A stretch of DNA of 64,000 bases, from positions 18,438,816 to 18,502,815 of the forward strand of contig CM067503.1 in the NCBI GenBank assembly GCA_034509495.1, in the 5' to 3' direction. Numbering within the stretch: position 1 is the stretch's first letter; each line of letters starts with the position of its first letter. The stretch is from Acestrorhynchus altus (Eukaryota; Chordata; Actinopteri; Characiformes; Acestrorhynchidae). This document shows positions 13,146 through 24,161 of this stretch, piece after piece. The translations under genes were made by a program, and so were the position numbers. The notes under the pieces are model-generated. The model saw only the letters and a program-made list of their open reading frames with translations, did not search any database and was not told the DNA's origin.

Positions 13146-13214
13146 AGAGGGAGAGAGGGAGAGAGGGAGTGAAAGACAGAAAAAGAGAGAGAGAGAGAGA
13201 GGGAGAGAGAGAGA
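13146..13214. repeat. Imperfect (GA)n microsatellite
   Basis: GAGAGG/GAGA units broken by short AGTGAAAGACAGAAA interruptions. Confidence 0.85.
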
Positions 13215-13599
13215 GCAACAGAGTGAGACAAAAGGGTTCCAAAGACATCTGGCTTCTCTGGGACACTCCCTCTCCAAGTAAACGACATGCCTAGAGTTAT
13301 GCATAAGATTATGAAAAAGATTATTACAAGGTTTATAAAATATGTGAGGAATACTAAGAAATATTACAGGCTGGCCCAAACATTAAGTGCTTTTATAATG
13401 CACAATTGAAGTATTGGGTAATAAACATAAATATCCCATGTACAGCTGCAGTCGTCACAGAATAAACCCAATGAACAGCACTTAGGGAACTGAGGTTCAG
13501 AACCTCCTCCCCAGATTGAACCAGCATACTTATGCAAGTACACAGTATAAGAACACACAACTACAATCACGAGCAGTTAAAGTTGTACCATTATCGTGT

Positions 13600-14580
13600 G
13601 TACAGCCATTTATTTGGAATACTGATACTAATACTGGTTAGGGCCTCCATTCACCCTCAAGACAGTATCTAATATTCAGGTCATGGATTCCAAAAGATGC
13701 TGGAAATACCCTTGAGATTCCAGTTTATGCTGACATGATTGTTTCATAAACTTCTTACATTTCCTGCAATGCTCCACTCTACAACGTCCCACTTCCATTG
13801 GATTCAGGTCAGGTGAAAGAAGGCCCATGAAGATAAAGTAAATGGGAAAGCCCATGAACATCAAAATGGCAAGGCCACTGAAGAACACTGGCCCCAGTTC
13901 CTTTGAGAGGTAGCCAGTAGAAAATGGGCAAAGCCATGAAAGGTTGCACATTGTCAGCATCAATACTCAAACGAGAAGCAATAATTGATTAGTGGTAATT
14001 GGCCCAAAATGTACCAAAAAGAAAATCCTTTCCCACATCATTACATCATCTGCAAAAACCTGAACTGCTGACAAAAGGCCGGTTGGGTCCATTGATTCAA
14101 GCTGTTGCTGCCAAACTTGAACCCTACCATCTGTGTGCCCCACAAAGCATCCCCACCACATGACGCTGCCACCCCTATACTTCACTTTTGAGATGCTGTT
14201 TGTTAAGGAATGTGCAGCGTTAGCTTTACGGCACACTTGGTGTTTACAATTTTGGCTACAAAGCTCTGATTTTTCTCATCAGACCACAAAACTTCGCAGC
14301 AACTCCAGATCTACTTTGATGTGTTTTTATTTTTTTCTTCATTAATGGCTTCATTCTAGACACCCTCTCACACAGGTCAGCTGTACTCAGAGCTGTGGAT
14401 ATTGCTGACTGGTACACCTTCACTTTAGTCAGCCACCTCCTTGGAGATGATGTTCAGTTTCTCTGTGGCTTTTCTCAAGTTTCCTTCTTTCTCTAATGCA
14501 GAAATTTTAGTAACAGCCTTATCTAGAAATTCCACTTTCATTTCTAAAATGTAATCACAACTGATCAACAATGCTCACTG
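13600..14580 (-). mobile_element. Degenerate Tc1/mariner-like transposase remnant
   Basis: Translation of the - strand shows Tc1 transposase blocks in order. A broken W-S-D-E-K-type block lies near 14280-14260. V-K-Y-R-G-G-S-V-M-W-W-G-C-F lies at about 14190-14145, and S-P-D-L-N-P-M-E at about 13820-13795. Frameshifts and stops separate them and no clear terminal inverted repeats remain. It is a dead copy about 1 kb long, of a different family from the intact element at 21340. Confidence 0.75.
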
Positions 14581-15599
14581 TTCTCTTGGAATTACTCAAA
14601 TGAACAAACTCCTCCATAGAACTCCATGGAGTTCTTTGGTCTTCACAGGACTGCTTCAGATTCAGAGTCTGACCAAAGACGTCTGAATTAGGGAGATATT
14701 TTATCTAAAAAATCTGGAAGGAAACTTATTAAAATGTAAGAGACCAGTTGTAAGGCAATTATGTCTTTGACGTGGTAATCTTCCATCTTTAGGAACACAG
14801 AGCTTCCACAGTACACAGGCTGAAAACTTAGCAAACAATTTTACTCCCCTATGTATGTCAAGAAGATCTTCAAAAAAAAACAAATCGCTTTTTATTATTC
14901 CATGCTGAAGGTCAGTCTTTTAAAAGAAAATTTGTCTTGAGCACTTATGCGAGGCTCTGTGTGTATTCTCCCCCCCCCCCTTCTGCCTCTCTAAGTCTCT
15001 CTCACTGATCTTGGCTTACATGATGCTCAGAGTGCACAGAGGCAGCACAACCACATGGGACAGACTACATGCTTTTGATCTTCCTGCCAAGCACTGAAGT
15101 TCTTTGCAAACGTCATCATCACAAACTCCACGCTTTCGCTGGGCTCATGGGAGCAGGGTTCATGACCGAGTGATAGGAAACACTATAGCATATCAGGTGA
15201 AAGGTCATGACCCCTGTTGGGCCTCTCACAGAAACAGACATGCAGTGTGTGGGCAGGGAACAAATGTTAGTATCAAATAAACAAAGATACATATTACAGA
15301 CAAACAACATAGGAACATATGAATGAAGAACACGTGCCATGGTGTGGCAGTGATTGAACACTGAAGCAGAGATGAAATCAGTTCAAGGCGTGTGTGAGAG
15401 GATACACACGCTGATTTTATTAAGACGCACACACCATATTAGAACATGTGTGCTTATGTGAGTAAGGGAGACGAGTGTAATGGGGCATCAAAATGAAAGG
15501 AGGAAGGTGAGGAAACACCTTTAGGTATCTGGTGCCAGAAGGCCCAGCATAGCATCCATGGAGTGCCAAACTGTTAACACTGCTTATAACTTCTATAGG
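14581..15599. other. Non-coding stretch
   Basis: No gene recognised; a C homopolymer lies near 14970-14980. Short - strand frames at 15119-15617 are AT-rich and Cys/Leu-rich without family motifs. Confidence 0.4.
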
Positions 15600-16800
15600 G
15601 CACAGTACCTGAAACATTTTTGGAGCTTTAGTAGTGCCCTCTGGTGGACATAATCTTTGACTCCTCAGGTGGTATCCATTCTTTATCCATTACATATGTC
15701 ATTTTCTGGTGGTTGTCCAATTCTACACCTGTCAAATGTTTGGTGAAACCGAACTGAACAGTATAGGCTACATTGCTCCAATTATCAAGTTTTATTCAAA
15801 TGATCTCAGTATTTGGACAGTGACATTTTTGTAACGTTGCCACTGTTACACCACCAGAATGCATGTGTAAAATAACTGATTTTACATTAAATTAAGGGAC
15901 TTATTCTAAATTTGTATGAACTGAATTCAGCTACATCCCCCCATTTTCACAGGCTCAAAAGGGATTGTATAACTAGTACAGACTAATCAGAATCTGAACT
16001 ACTTTCATTGACAAATTGCAAATCCTTACAGCTGCATGCATGTATTTAAAAACAATAAAATGTAATATAATGGATAAACAGAATAAACACTTTGAAAAAA
16101 AACAGAATAAACTCTTTGGAAACATATATATGCTAAAATACTTATGAAAATCCAATGGCTATGATAATAAATATGAACATCCAGAGTTACTGAAAAGATA
16201 ATATAAACTGCACAAGTGAACCATAGTTGTTTGTACTGGTCACCCATTAAGGGAGGAGTTATAGACTTTGAAGGCCACAGACAGGACTGACCTCCTGTGG
16301 CGTTCTGTAATGAGCAGTTTAATGGCCAGAGTTGGCCTTATAGGTTACATTGGCTATAATATTTGAATCATTAAATCTTAACCACAAAGTCTTACAACTT
16401 TGGGCACTGATGCATTATGCCAAGTTTCATCTTATAGGGAAAAGCTGTTGCTAAGATACTAATAATGTAGTTTCATCAAAGGTTTGAACCTAAGAGACTC
16501 CTAGGTACATGTCTGGCTATTGACAATAAAAAATGGACAGTTGAGGCTTTAAAAGTGCCTCACATTGGCTAAAGTCTCATGTCATTCATGGTGACTGAAG
16601 TATTCTACACCTGGCAAATGGCTGCTGAAAGAGTGTTGGCTAGAGCTTGTTTCAATTGTCAAATCACTGCCACAAAATCACATACAGGCTTGTGCAATAA
16701 TGCAAGTGTTATAGTGCCCCCTAGTACTACAGTTGCACAAATCAATGAACGTTACATCGGAGCCATCTAAGGTACAGACCTGTGAAGTTTCAGAACTTAT
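15600..16800. repeat. Interspersed fish repeat segments (TATAGTGCCCCCTAGT type)
   Basis: Phrases such as 'agtgccctctggtgg' (near 15630) and 'tatagtgccccctagtac' (near 16710) recall a widespread teleost repeat family. Related text occurs at 22950-23640. Borders and class are uncertain. Confidence 0.35.
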
Positions 16801-17098
16801 TCTTAATTTAATTTAAAATTGTAGACTTTTCTGTTTTATTCTGCACCAGAAATGTTAAAATTCGTCAACTATTCAAGTTTTCATGAACATGCATTTCATT
16901 TGTGCACAACATGCAAATTATGTTGAAACAGGTTTGGGCAAATATGATTTGTTGGGCATTTTACATGGCATGTAAGAAGTAATCATGTGTAATCACATGT
17001 GACGATGCTTAAAAAGCTTTACTATAGTTCTCCATCAGGCCTATCGGGCTGAGCTTCCAACTTATGGTTTATTGTGGTGAAAAAGAAAAACAGATGGT

Positions 17099-17122
17099 GA
17101 AGAAGAAGAAGAAGAAGAAGAA
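17099..17122. repeat. (GAA)n microsatellite
   Basis: Eight GAA units, with purine-rich flanks. Confidence 0.9.
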
Positions 17123-17353
17123 CTAGCAGACCAATTACAATGGGAAGGAAGAGGAAAGATGTGGTAATATTGGTACAAGTAGTAGCTCTAGTAGCAGTGA
17201 GGTTGGTCAATCTGGCTGAAACATTGGCCGTGTATTGTACTGGTGCCTGTTCAGTGCACTTGTTCTACACAAAAATGTGACTTTCGCTCACATTACCACC
17301 TCAAATATTAGTAACAACGTTGCAACCTTCTTCTTACGCATAAATGTACTCAC

Positions 17354-17533
17354 CAGAGTTTCGGCAGTCTTCGGCAGGATGTGGGACCTGCAGGGAGAAA
17401 GTGAGCAGGTCTGGTGCAAGCAGAGACTGTGGCCGGCGGCGTTCACCCAGCCACTGCCTGCTGTACAGCTCCCGGGTGTCGGATGGACCTTGCAGAAGAA
17501 CCACTAGTTGCTCTTTTTGACCCTCAGACACAC
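17354..17533 (-). CDS. Exon candidate of an unidentified antisense gene
   Basis: On the - strand an acceptor (TTCTATTGCAG) precedes 180 bases that are open throughout and end at a consensus donor (ACTCTG then GTGAGT). Start and end are both phase 1. The peptide is compositionally balanced, with a run E-Q-L-V-V-L-L-Q-G followed by a basic stretch G-E-R-R-R-P. It joins in frame to the candidate at 18441-18643. I do not recognise the family and found no further exon to the left. A chance arrangement is possible, but splice signals at both ends, an open frame and phase agreement together argue for a real exon. Confidence 0.4.
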
Positions 17534-17654
17534 CTGCAATAGAACACATGCTCAAAACAACACACAGCACTCACAACTACACCACACGCAACAGCTCACA
17601 CTCAACATCCATGTTCAAATGACTGTATTTCTAACGAATGCATTCAGCTACTTT

Positions 17655-18000
17655 AAGTAGCACTCCTTGCTAACACAGATGTACAAATGCACACGCACAG
17701 CTTGCCTATGCTAAGTACCTAAAGAGAGGTACAGCCAGTAGAATAGGATCAGCTAAATAGGAAGCTATTGGAAAGGTGTGGGCTAGGAGTGGGTATAAAA
17801 GCCTCTCAGCATTAAATGATGTAGGATTTGAACTGTGTTCTCTGGAATGACAGTGATCCACTCAATACTTTGGTATGAGTTGGGGGATGTGAGAAGTTTG
17901 GAGACATGGAAGAAAGCCTTTACTGCAGAGTAGAGACAGTTATCCCAACCAAAGCAGGATAAACTCTTTATATACTCTTCAATACTTTTGTCCATATATA
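17655..18000 (-). mobile_element. Non-autonomous DNA transposon copy, family R8
   Basis: On the - strand it begins near 'tatggacaaaagtattg' and contains 'cattccagagaacacag'. Related copies lie at 49205-49560 and 53515-53690 (+) and 34650-34820 (-). The family has the look of a fish hAT- or piggyBac-type MITE; the class is not settled from sequence alone. Confidence 0.5.
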
Positions 18001-18440
18001 GAATGCATCATGAATATAACACCTCAGTAGGGTTCTTTAATTTATGAACTCAGGTTAGCTCGCAGAGCCAAACTAAACATAGTGAAGCTCCATATGTAGT
18101 TAAAGTTGAGACGACACGTAAAAATGTAGCAACATTAGCAGTTAGTTTAGCTTTTTGGCACAAAAGGCACAATTTATTTAAAGGTATTATTATTTTATTT
18201 ATTTATATTTATTTATTTGACAGTTTATTAAATTTTTCCCCCAAACTCAGCTTAAAAGGCATTATTTGTGCGGGGAGTTCATGAAATGTCATTCTCAAAA
18301 GCAGCCCCCATGACTGTTTCACAGCTTTCAAGCATTTGTTGTCAAGATCATTGGTCTGAGGGGACAATGTTTGGGACGATACGTCTGCAACGTCTGATGA
18401 AAGAACATTTGGCTAACTGTAGCTGTTGTTTTGCACTCAC

Positions 18441-18643
18441 CCAGTGTCCTTGCACACACTTTAGCAGCTCCCAGTGTTCCTGATGCACACCACACTGTTG
18501 ACTTCCAACACACTTTCAGCTCCACACTCTGAACCATCGCCTCCAACATAGGGGCAGTTCTTGAAGAATTTCCACCTATAAATACAGACAGGTGATGGTC
18601 CACAGAGTAGCCATATAAACAGCTCATTTCCAGACAAATCAGT
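18441..18643 (-). CDS. Exon candidate of an unidentified antisense gene
   Basis: On the - strand the acceptor CTTTGGTTGCAG at 18655-18644 opens a 203-base frame that ends at donor ACACTGG then GTGAGTGC. Phases are 2 at the start and 1 at the end, matching the candidate at 20855-20910 upstream and 17354-17533 downstream. An alternative acceptor (TATTTATAG at 18576-18584) would give a 135-base, phase 1-1 exon. The peptide has six cysteines and a segment D-H-H-L-S-V-F-I-G-G. No family is recognised. If real, it belongs to a gene nested in, or lying beside, vps13b on the other strand. Confidence 0.35.
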
Positions 18644-19265
18644 CTGCAACCAAAGTCTGAAGGATGCTGAAGCAATATTTTGAAGCTCTCACGCTCCTCA
18701 TCCATACAACCAGCAAAGCAATTCAAACACAAAGTATAGAAAAAAAAAAACAATCTATAAATTGCAACATCTTACTAGATCTTAATAGCAGATTACGTCA
18801 TAGTGGATTTTCAAAGCTGATTTTGGCTTCTGAACACTTCATTTTCCAGTTACAGGCAACTGCACATTTTAAAACAGAGTAAACAAACACATCTGCTGTT
18901 CTGACTGAAGCATTGCTTTAACAAGTTCCCAAAGATGCAAGAGAATGAGACCAAGAGAGTGCTCAGACCATCAGACTTAACACCTGTCCAGAGCGACCGG
19001 GATCTGCTTACCCTGAAACTCTATGAGGAGACTTATATGCGGGATTAGTGGTGTGATGGAGAGTGTGAGTGTGTGTGTGTGTATGTGTGAGTTCAAGTTC
19101 ATACAAAGGAAGGCTCTTATTTCTGCAGCTTCCTGTCTGTGTGAGGCTCGGAGGATGAAGGCCAGCAGGAAGACTTTACAGACTGAAGACTCTATAAAGT
19201 ACACACACCGCGTGCGTGCACACACACACACAGTACCATAGGGTGCTGGACTTCACATAAATTAG

Positions 19266-19269
<4 letters not shown>

Positions 19270-19314
<45 letters not shown>
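19270..19314. repeat. (CT)n microsatellite
   Basis: About 22 CT units. A shorter GT run lies at about 19067-19088. Confidence 0.95.
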
Positions 19315-19318
<4 letters not shown>

Positions 19319-19579
19319 GACACACACTCATAAGTATGGACCTACATGTATGTCTAGTTTTTATGCATTATTGATACATTTTCCCAAAATTTTCTAATTT
19401 TATCTTTTGACCTTTATCTATTATGCAAGTTAAATATCCCACTGCTGAGAAAAACAAAGTCAGAAATGTTTTCCAAGCAGTTGTTTGCTTATTTGCTCAA
19501 CTGAATTTAATTTAAATGTATTTATACACTTTTTTCAGAGCAAAACATTGTGAAAAGATGAATTCATACCATTCATTCT

Positions 19580-19850
19580 GACCCACTCATACCAGCACAA
19601 GACATACTAACACAGCGTGGTGCGTCAGTGTCAGTGCTCAGAATAACCCACCACCCACATTAATACCTGCTCTGTGGTGGACCACTAAAGAACAGGGAGA
19701 AAATAGGCTAACCAAGAATGGAGAAAAAAAAGATGTACAGTCTGTAATTATAGAACAACAAAGTGCTCCTGTATGGTAAGATGAACAGCGATTGAAACAA
19801 GGAGTTGGTCATAATGTCACGGCTGATCGGAGTAGATGTGAACACGCACT
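19580..19850 (+). repeat. Interspersed fish repeat (Tc1/mariner-derived, non-coding)
   Basis: 'ccaccacccacattaatacctgctctgtggtgg' type sequence, 'gtaattatagaacaacaaagtgct' and 'ggtcataatgtcacggctgatcgg' match a repeat common in otophysan fish as I recall it. It carries no protein-coding capacity here. Confidence 0.5.
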
Positions 19851-20049
19851 CTGCTTTGAGTCCAATCATGCACTATTAATAACCATTAAAGACATCAGAA
19901 AAGTCTAGAGTCAACTGCTGCTTTTAAATGGAATTTAAAAGACTTGCTAGGTTAATAAAAAGCAGTTGAGGTCAACATTGTAAGCATTTACACAAGCAGT
20001 AGCTTTTTTATATTTGTAATAAAGAAAAAAAGGGAGCTCTGCTTGATTT

Positions 20050-20200
20050 TACATGTGTTTACATTTACAAGATTTGAGAGCTGATGCTCTCATCCAGAGC
20101 ATTTTACATTTGAATCATGTTGCACAGGTAGCTATTAGGAGACATACTCAAGGACTCCTTGAGGACTCCTTATTGGTGTGGTGTAGTGTGCTTGCTCAGC
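20050..20200 (+). repeat. Interspersed fish repeat fragment
   Basis: 'gagctgatgctctcatccagagc' is a diverged form of a very common teleost motif (a 'gcagatgcctttatccagag' version lies at 44585-44605). Probably a SINE or MITE tail; 150 bases or less are recognisable. Confidence 0.4.
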
Positions 20201-20854
20201 CAAATAATCAAACCCTAGTGTGCCACAGGGAAAGCAGTGTGGTTTCTCACTACATTACACAAGTAGCCACTATGTACATAATGACAGGATATATTCACCA
20301 TTCTCTGAATTTTGAAACCAATGAAAACAGAATGTGCTAATTTGTTTCCAATAGCAGGTCTTAAACATGTTTTTTATTCAGTAATGTGTCTATTGTGTCT
20401 AGAGGCTATTAACATACGATAGAACCTGTATTAGTTTAACACACAGGATAGGGCATGCTAGACCATGCCGTGCATCTTCTCCAAACATGCTGAATGGGGC
20501 CATGCTTAAAAAAAAAATAGCTACTTGCTTTATTTATTTATGTAAAAATCGCACAAATGTCTCTCTTCCACACTCTCTCGCTTTCTCTTGCATGCAGGCG
20601 CGCACATACACACACACACACACACACTTTACGCAAAGCAAACACTGGCCTAATGGACTGTAATGGACTGAAAACATTTGAATGTTTGGTTTGTGAATGT
20701 TTGATTTTGGATTCCAACACTGACCAACTACATCCCATCTCCAACACTATTCTGACAAACCTGCATGAAACACTCCAAAACAAGCATGAAAAGTGCAAAA
20801 ATGACTTTCGGGAACACATCCACACAATGCTTACACGGTAAAGCCCAAACTCAC

Positions 20855-20910
20855 TTAACATTCTCCTGAAAAGTGACCTCCTCTGCGCTGCTGATTCCAG
20901 CTACTTCTGT
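20855..20910 (-). CDS. Exon candidate of an unidentified antisense gene
   Basis: A 56-base block on the - strand lies between acceptor TGTGGTTCTCAG and donor GTTAA then GTGAGT. Only one frame stays open: phase 0 at entry, phase 2 at exit, giving 18 codons with an acidic stretch S-A-E-E-V-T-F-Q-E. It joins in phase to 18441-18643. A still shorter possible upstream exon (24953-24981, 29 bases, exit phase 0) fits but is weak. Family unknown. Confidence 0.3.
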
Positions 20911-20989
20911 CTGAGAACCACAGTCATGTGTCAAAAACAAAAAGTATAAAACGGCTGCACAGCTTTAGCAGTTTTCTAGGGTGAAACTT

Positions 20990-21200
20990 GGTGTTTGAAA
21001 CTAGGATGTTTTTGCTAGTTGGTTGCTATTAAGTTTAACTATTTGCTAGATGGGAGTTATAGTGTTACAAGGTGGTTGCCATGGTGTTAGTTCATGGCAG
21101 CTATAGTGTTGTTTAGTGGTTGCAAGAAAGTTGCTATGCAATTGCCATGGTATTCCAGATGGTTGCTATGGTGTCATCAAGTATTTCATTTAGCTGCTTG
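20990..21200 (+). repeat. Degenerate GGTTGCTATGGTGTT repeat
   Basis: Phrases like 'ggttgccatggtgtta', 'gttgctatgcaattgcc' and 'ggttgctatggtgtc' recur. A reverse-oriented relative lies at 63410-63550. Confidence 0.5.
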
Positions 21201-21298
21201 GGTGTTATTAGAGCATTTGTATCATTGTGACAAATAAGGGGTACAGGACTCAGAGTCTGATGCAGTCCAATGGGTAAAGAAATCAGGGGAAAAAAATG

Positions 21299-21339
21299 AT
21301 TATATATATATATATATTATATATATATATATATATATA
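21299..21339. repeat. (AT)n microsatellite abutting the Tc1 insertion
   Basis: AT run with one TATTAT break. Its last TA (21338-21339) is the left target-site copy of the Tc1 element. Confidence 0.9.
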
Positions 21340-21539
21340 CAGTGGGGGAAATAAGTATTTAGTCAGTCACCAATTGTGCAAGTTCTCCCACTTAAAAAGA
21401 TGAGAGAGGCCTGTAATTGACATCATAGGTAGACCTCAACTATGAGAGAGAAAATGTGAAAAAAAAATTGAGAAAATCATTTTGTCTGACTTTTAAAGAA
21501 TTTATTTGCAAATAATGGTGGAAAATAAGTATTTGGTCA
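21340..21539 (+). repeat. Left terminal inverted repeat of the Tc1-like element
   Basis: Outer direct-repeat motif 'ggaaataagtatttagtc' at 21346-21363 and inner motif 'ggaaaataagtatttggtc' at about 21520-21538, the likely transposase binding sites by analogy with IR/DR elements. Confidence 0.9.
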
Positions 21540-21706
21540 CCTACAAACAAACAAGCAAGATTTCTGGCTACGGACCTGTAACTTCTTTTTTAAGAGGCTC
21601 CTCTTTCCCCCACTCATTACCTGTATTAATGGCACCTGTTTGAAGTCGTTAACAGTATAAAAGACACCTGCCCACAACCTCAAACAGTCACACTCCAAAC
21701 TCCACT

Positions 21707-22729
21707 ATGGTGAAGACGAAAGAGCTGTCGGAGGACACCAGAAACCGAATTGTAGACCTGCACCAGGCTGGGAAGACTGAATCTGCAATAGGCAAGCAGC
21801 TTGGTGTGAAGAAATCTACTGTGGGAGCAATAATTAGAAAATGGAAGACCTACAAGACCACTACTAATCTCCCTCGATCTGGGGCTCCACACAAGAGCTC
21901 AGCCCGTGGGGTCAAAATGATCACAAGAACGGTGAGGAAAAATCCCAGAACCACAAGGGGGGATCTAGTGAATGACCTGCAGAAAGCTGGGACCAACGTT
22001 ACAAAGGCTACCATCAGCAACACACTACGACGCCAGGGACTCAGATCTTGCAGTGCCAGACGTGTCCCCCTGCTTAAGCCAGTCCATATCCAGGCACGTC
22101 TGAAGTTTGCTAGAGAGCATTTGGATGTTCCAGAAGAGTATTGGGAGAATGTCATATGGTCAGATGAAACCAAAGTAGAACTATTTGGTAAAAACACAAC
22201 TCGTCGTGTTTGGAGGACAGTGAATGCGGAGTTGCATCCAAAGAACACCATACCAACTGTGAAGCACGGGGGTGGCAACATCATGCTTTGGGGCTGTTTC
22301 TCTGAAAAGGGACCAGGACGACTGGTCCGTGTACATGAAAGAATGAATGGGGCCATGTACTGTGAGATTTTGGGTGCAAACCTCCTTCCATCAGCAAGGG
22401 CAATGAAGATGAAACGTGGCTGGGTCTTTCAGCATGACAATGATCCCAAGCACACTGCCAGGGCAACAAAGGAGTGGCTTCGTAAGAAACATTTCAAAGT
22501 CCTGGAGTGGCCTAGCCAGTCTCCCGATCTCAACCCCATCGAAAACCTTTGGAGGGAGTTAAAAGTCCGTGTTGTCCGCCGACAGCCCCAAAACATCACT
22601 GCTCTAGAGGAGATCTGCATGGAGGAATGGGCCAACATACCAGCAACAGTGTGTGCCAACCTTGTGAAGACTTACAGAAAACGTTTGACCTCTGTCATTG
22701 CCAACAGAGGATATACAACAAAGTATTGA
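21707..22729 (+). CDS. Tc1/mariner transposase, DD34E type, intact
   Basis: The 340-residue product has the usual Tc1 length. Residues about 1-60 form the first helix-turn-helix of the paired-like DNA-binding domain (L-S-E-D-T-R-N-R-I-V-D-L-H) and about 65-120 the second, after a G-A-P-H-K linker in the place of the GRPR-like motif. Catalytic residues are visible in W-S-D-E-T-K at about 152, H-D-N-D-P-K-H-T-A at about 244, and N-P-I-E-N-L-W at about 279, giving the D, D and E with about 34 residues between the last two. The block K-H-G-G-G-N-I-M-L-W-G-C-F is also typical. The protein would bind its own inverted repeats in the nucleus and cut and paste the element at TA. The first ATG in the frame is used; it follows the left repeat by about 170 bases. 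No stop, frameshift or missing catalytic residue is seen. Confidence 0.95.
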   Translation: MVKTKELSEDTRNRIVDLHQAGKTESAIGKQLGVKKSTVGAIIRKWKTYKTTTNLPRSGAPHKSSARGVKMITRTVRKNPRTTRGDLVNDLQKAGTNVTKATISNTLRRQGLRSCSARRVPLLKPVHIQARLKFAREHLDVPEEYWENVIWSDETKVELFGKNTTRRVWRTVNAELHPKNTIPTVKHGGGNIMLWGCFSEKGPGRLVRVHERMNGAMYCEILGANLLPSARAMKMKRGWVFQHDNDPKHTARATKEWLRKKHFKVLEWPSQSPDLNPIENLWRELKVRVVRRQPQNITALEEICMEEWANIPATVCANLVKTYRKRLTSVIANRGYTTKY

Positions 22730-22745
22730 GATGAACTTTTGTTAT

Positions 22746-22946
22746 TGACCAAATACTTATTTTCCACCATTATTTGCAAACAAATTCTTTAAAAGCCAGA
22801 CAAAATGATTTTCTCAATTTTTTTTTTCACATTTTGTCTCTCATAGTTGAGGTCTACCTATGATGTCAATTAACGGCCTCTCTCATCTTTTTAAGTGGGA
22901 GAACTTGCACAATTGGTGACTGACTAAATACTTATTTTCCCCACTG
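22746..22946 (-). repeat. Right terminal inverted repeat of the Tc1-like element
   Basis: Mirror of 21340-21539, with inner motif 'gaccaaatacttattttcc' at 22747-22765 and the outer end at 22946. Only about five to eight differences from the left repeat were noticed, including a GTTAATTG for GTAATTG change. Confidence 0.9.
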
Positions 22947-22949
22947 TAT

Positions 22950-23640
22950 GTGCTCTCAAAAATTCCCTTGCTTCCATGGGCCACTTGTGGTTCATCCCTA
23001 AAACACTGACCTTCGGAAGCTCTCTCCCTGTCTTTGTGGGATGTCTCGGAAATGACTTCCTGTTTGTAGATCTTAGCCTTCAAATACCTTTCTAATAGTC
23101 TTCTAACTACCACACTTACTTCTTTTTCCAATTTTTGACCAAAAACCTGTTGTGGAGAAGGCACTTTAAGCCAATTGAATTGTAATTTTGTACAATGATT
23201 TTGCCATACAACAAAAAACACACACCATTTGGCCTAATGGTGGCACTATAGAGCATCAGTTTGTGTTTTGCCAATGTCTCTTGCACAATGAGAGACAAAC
23301 AGAAATAATTTTCTTCACTTGAAGCATTCTGCAAAAACCCGTCAATGGAACTTTATAGTTCCTCCCACAATTCCTGCATCAATTGGCAAAATGTGTGAAA
23401 CCAATTAATGTGTACTCGAGATATTTGTATAGATAACCGTAACTGTGTGTCTTGATGTTATATTCAGACAAAATGGCCGATAGGTTGATATCACATTTCA
23501 GGAGGTACTTACTACACATCATAATGTAGCTTCTGTTCCAGGAATGGGTCACGTACTGAGGTGTTGGTTCTGATAGAGATAAAAATAGCTTGGACCCCGA
23601 TGATTGCTGCTCGCAGCTATATTTTTCCTTTTGAAATTGA
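22950..23640. repeat. Interspersed fish repeat, unclassified
   Basis: 'ggcctaatggtggcactatagagc' (near 23230) and 'gcttggaccccgatgattgctgctcgcagc' (near 23590) are phrases I recall from multicopy fish sequence. It carries no open frame of note; class unknown. Confidence 0.4.
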
Positions 23641-24091
23641 AATCCGATATAATTTATTTCCTCTAGGCACTAATAGTTGGCAACACTAATTACTGCTAAT
23701 ACTTTCCCTGTCCAGAAAACGTCCAGCAAGAGCTCTCTCTTTCCTGTTCTGCAGTGCTGTGGAAAGTTCTCTGCCCCAACATCACATAAAGGCGTTGGTT
23801 TTTCCAGACTTTTTATGGTTGAGCAGTTTTGAGTAGCTCTTCCCTGTGGACCAGGCACAGGTGCTGCTGTGGTGCAGCTTCGTATTAAAAAAAGAGAGAA
23901 GAAAGGTGGTGGTGGTGGGGGGCGGTGGTTGGAGGGAATGGGGGAAAATCAGATCCAGAGCAACACAAGTAGGGGGCAGAGCATGTTTTTACGACTAGGA
24001 GTGCAGGTGTGGAGCACAGACCTGCTAAGTGACCCCAGTGCCTGGCACTGACAAACACAGCAGCCGTAAAGGCTCAGTCTCATGGCCATAT

Positions 24092-24161
<70 letters not shown>

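Larger units (their letters stand above)
21340..22946 (+). mobile_element. Complete Tc1-like transposon with about 200-bp inverted repeats
   Basis: The 1607-base element starts CAGTGGGGGAAATAAGTATT, ends with its near-complement, and is flanked by TA on both sides (21338-21339 and 22947-22948). The left (21340-21539) and right (22746-22946) inverted repeats differ at only a handful of positions by eye. Each repeat has an outer and an inner copy of 'gaaaataagtatttggtc'-like sequence, the IR/DR layout known from Sleeping Beauty-type fish elements. One uninterrupted transposase gene lies between. Very similar ends plus an open gene indicate a recent insertion, possibly from a family that is still active. 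It sits in an AT microsatellite and, if the antisense exons are real, in their intron. Confidence 0.95.

Noticed and set aside
18328..18753. Single 141-codon - strand gene
   Set aside because: Splice signals inside it and phase joins to neighbours suggest only 18441-18643 is exon; the rest is flanking intron.
19013..19135. Possible - strand exon ending in TTTCAGG then GTAAGC
   Set aside because: The frame runs through a CA microsatellite and no good acceptor gives a consistent phase; 18441-18643 joins 20855-20910 without it.
21850..22356. 168-codon - strand frame
   Set aside because: Antisense shadow of the Tc1 transposase gene.
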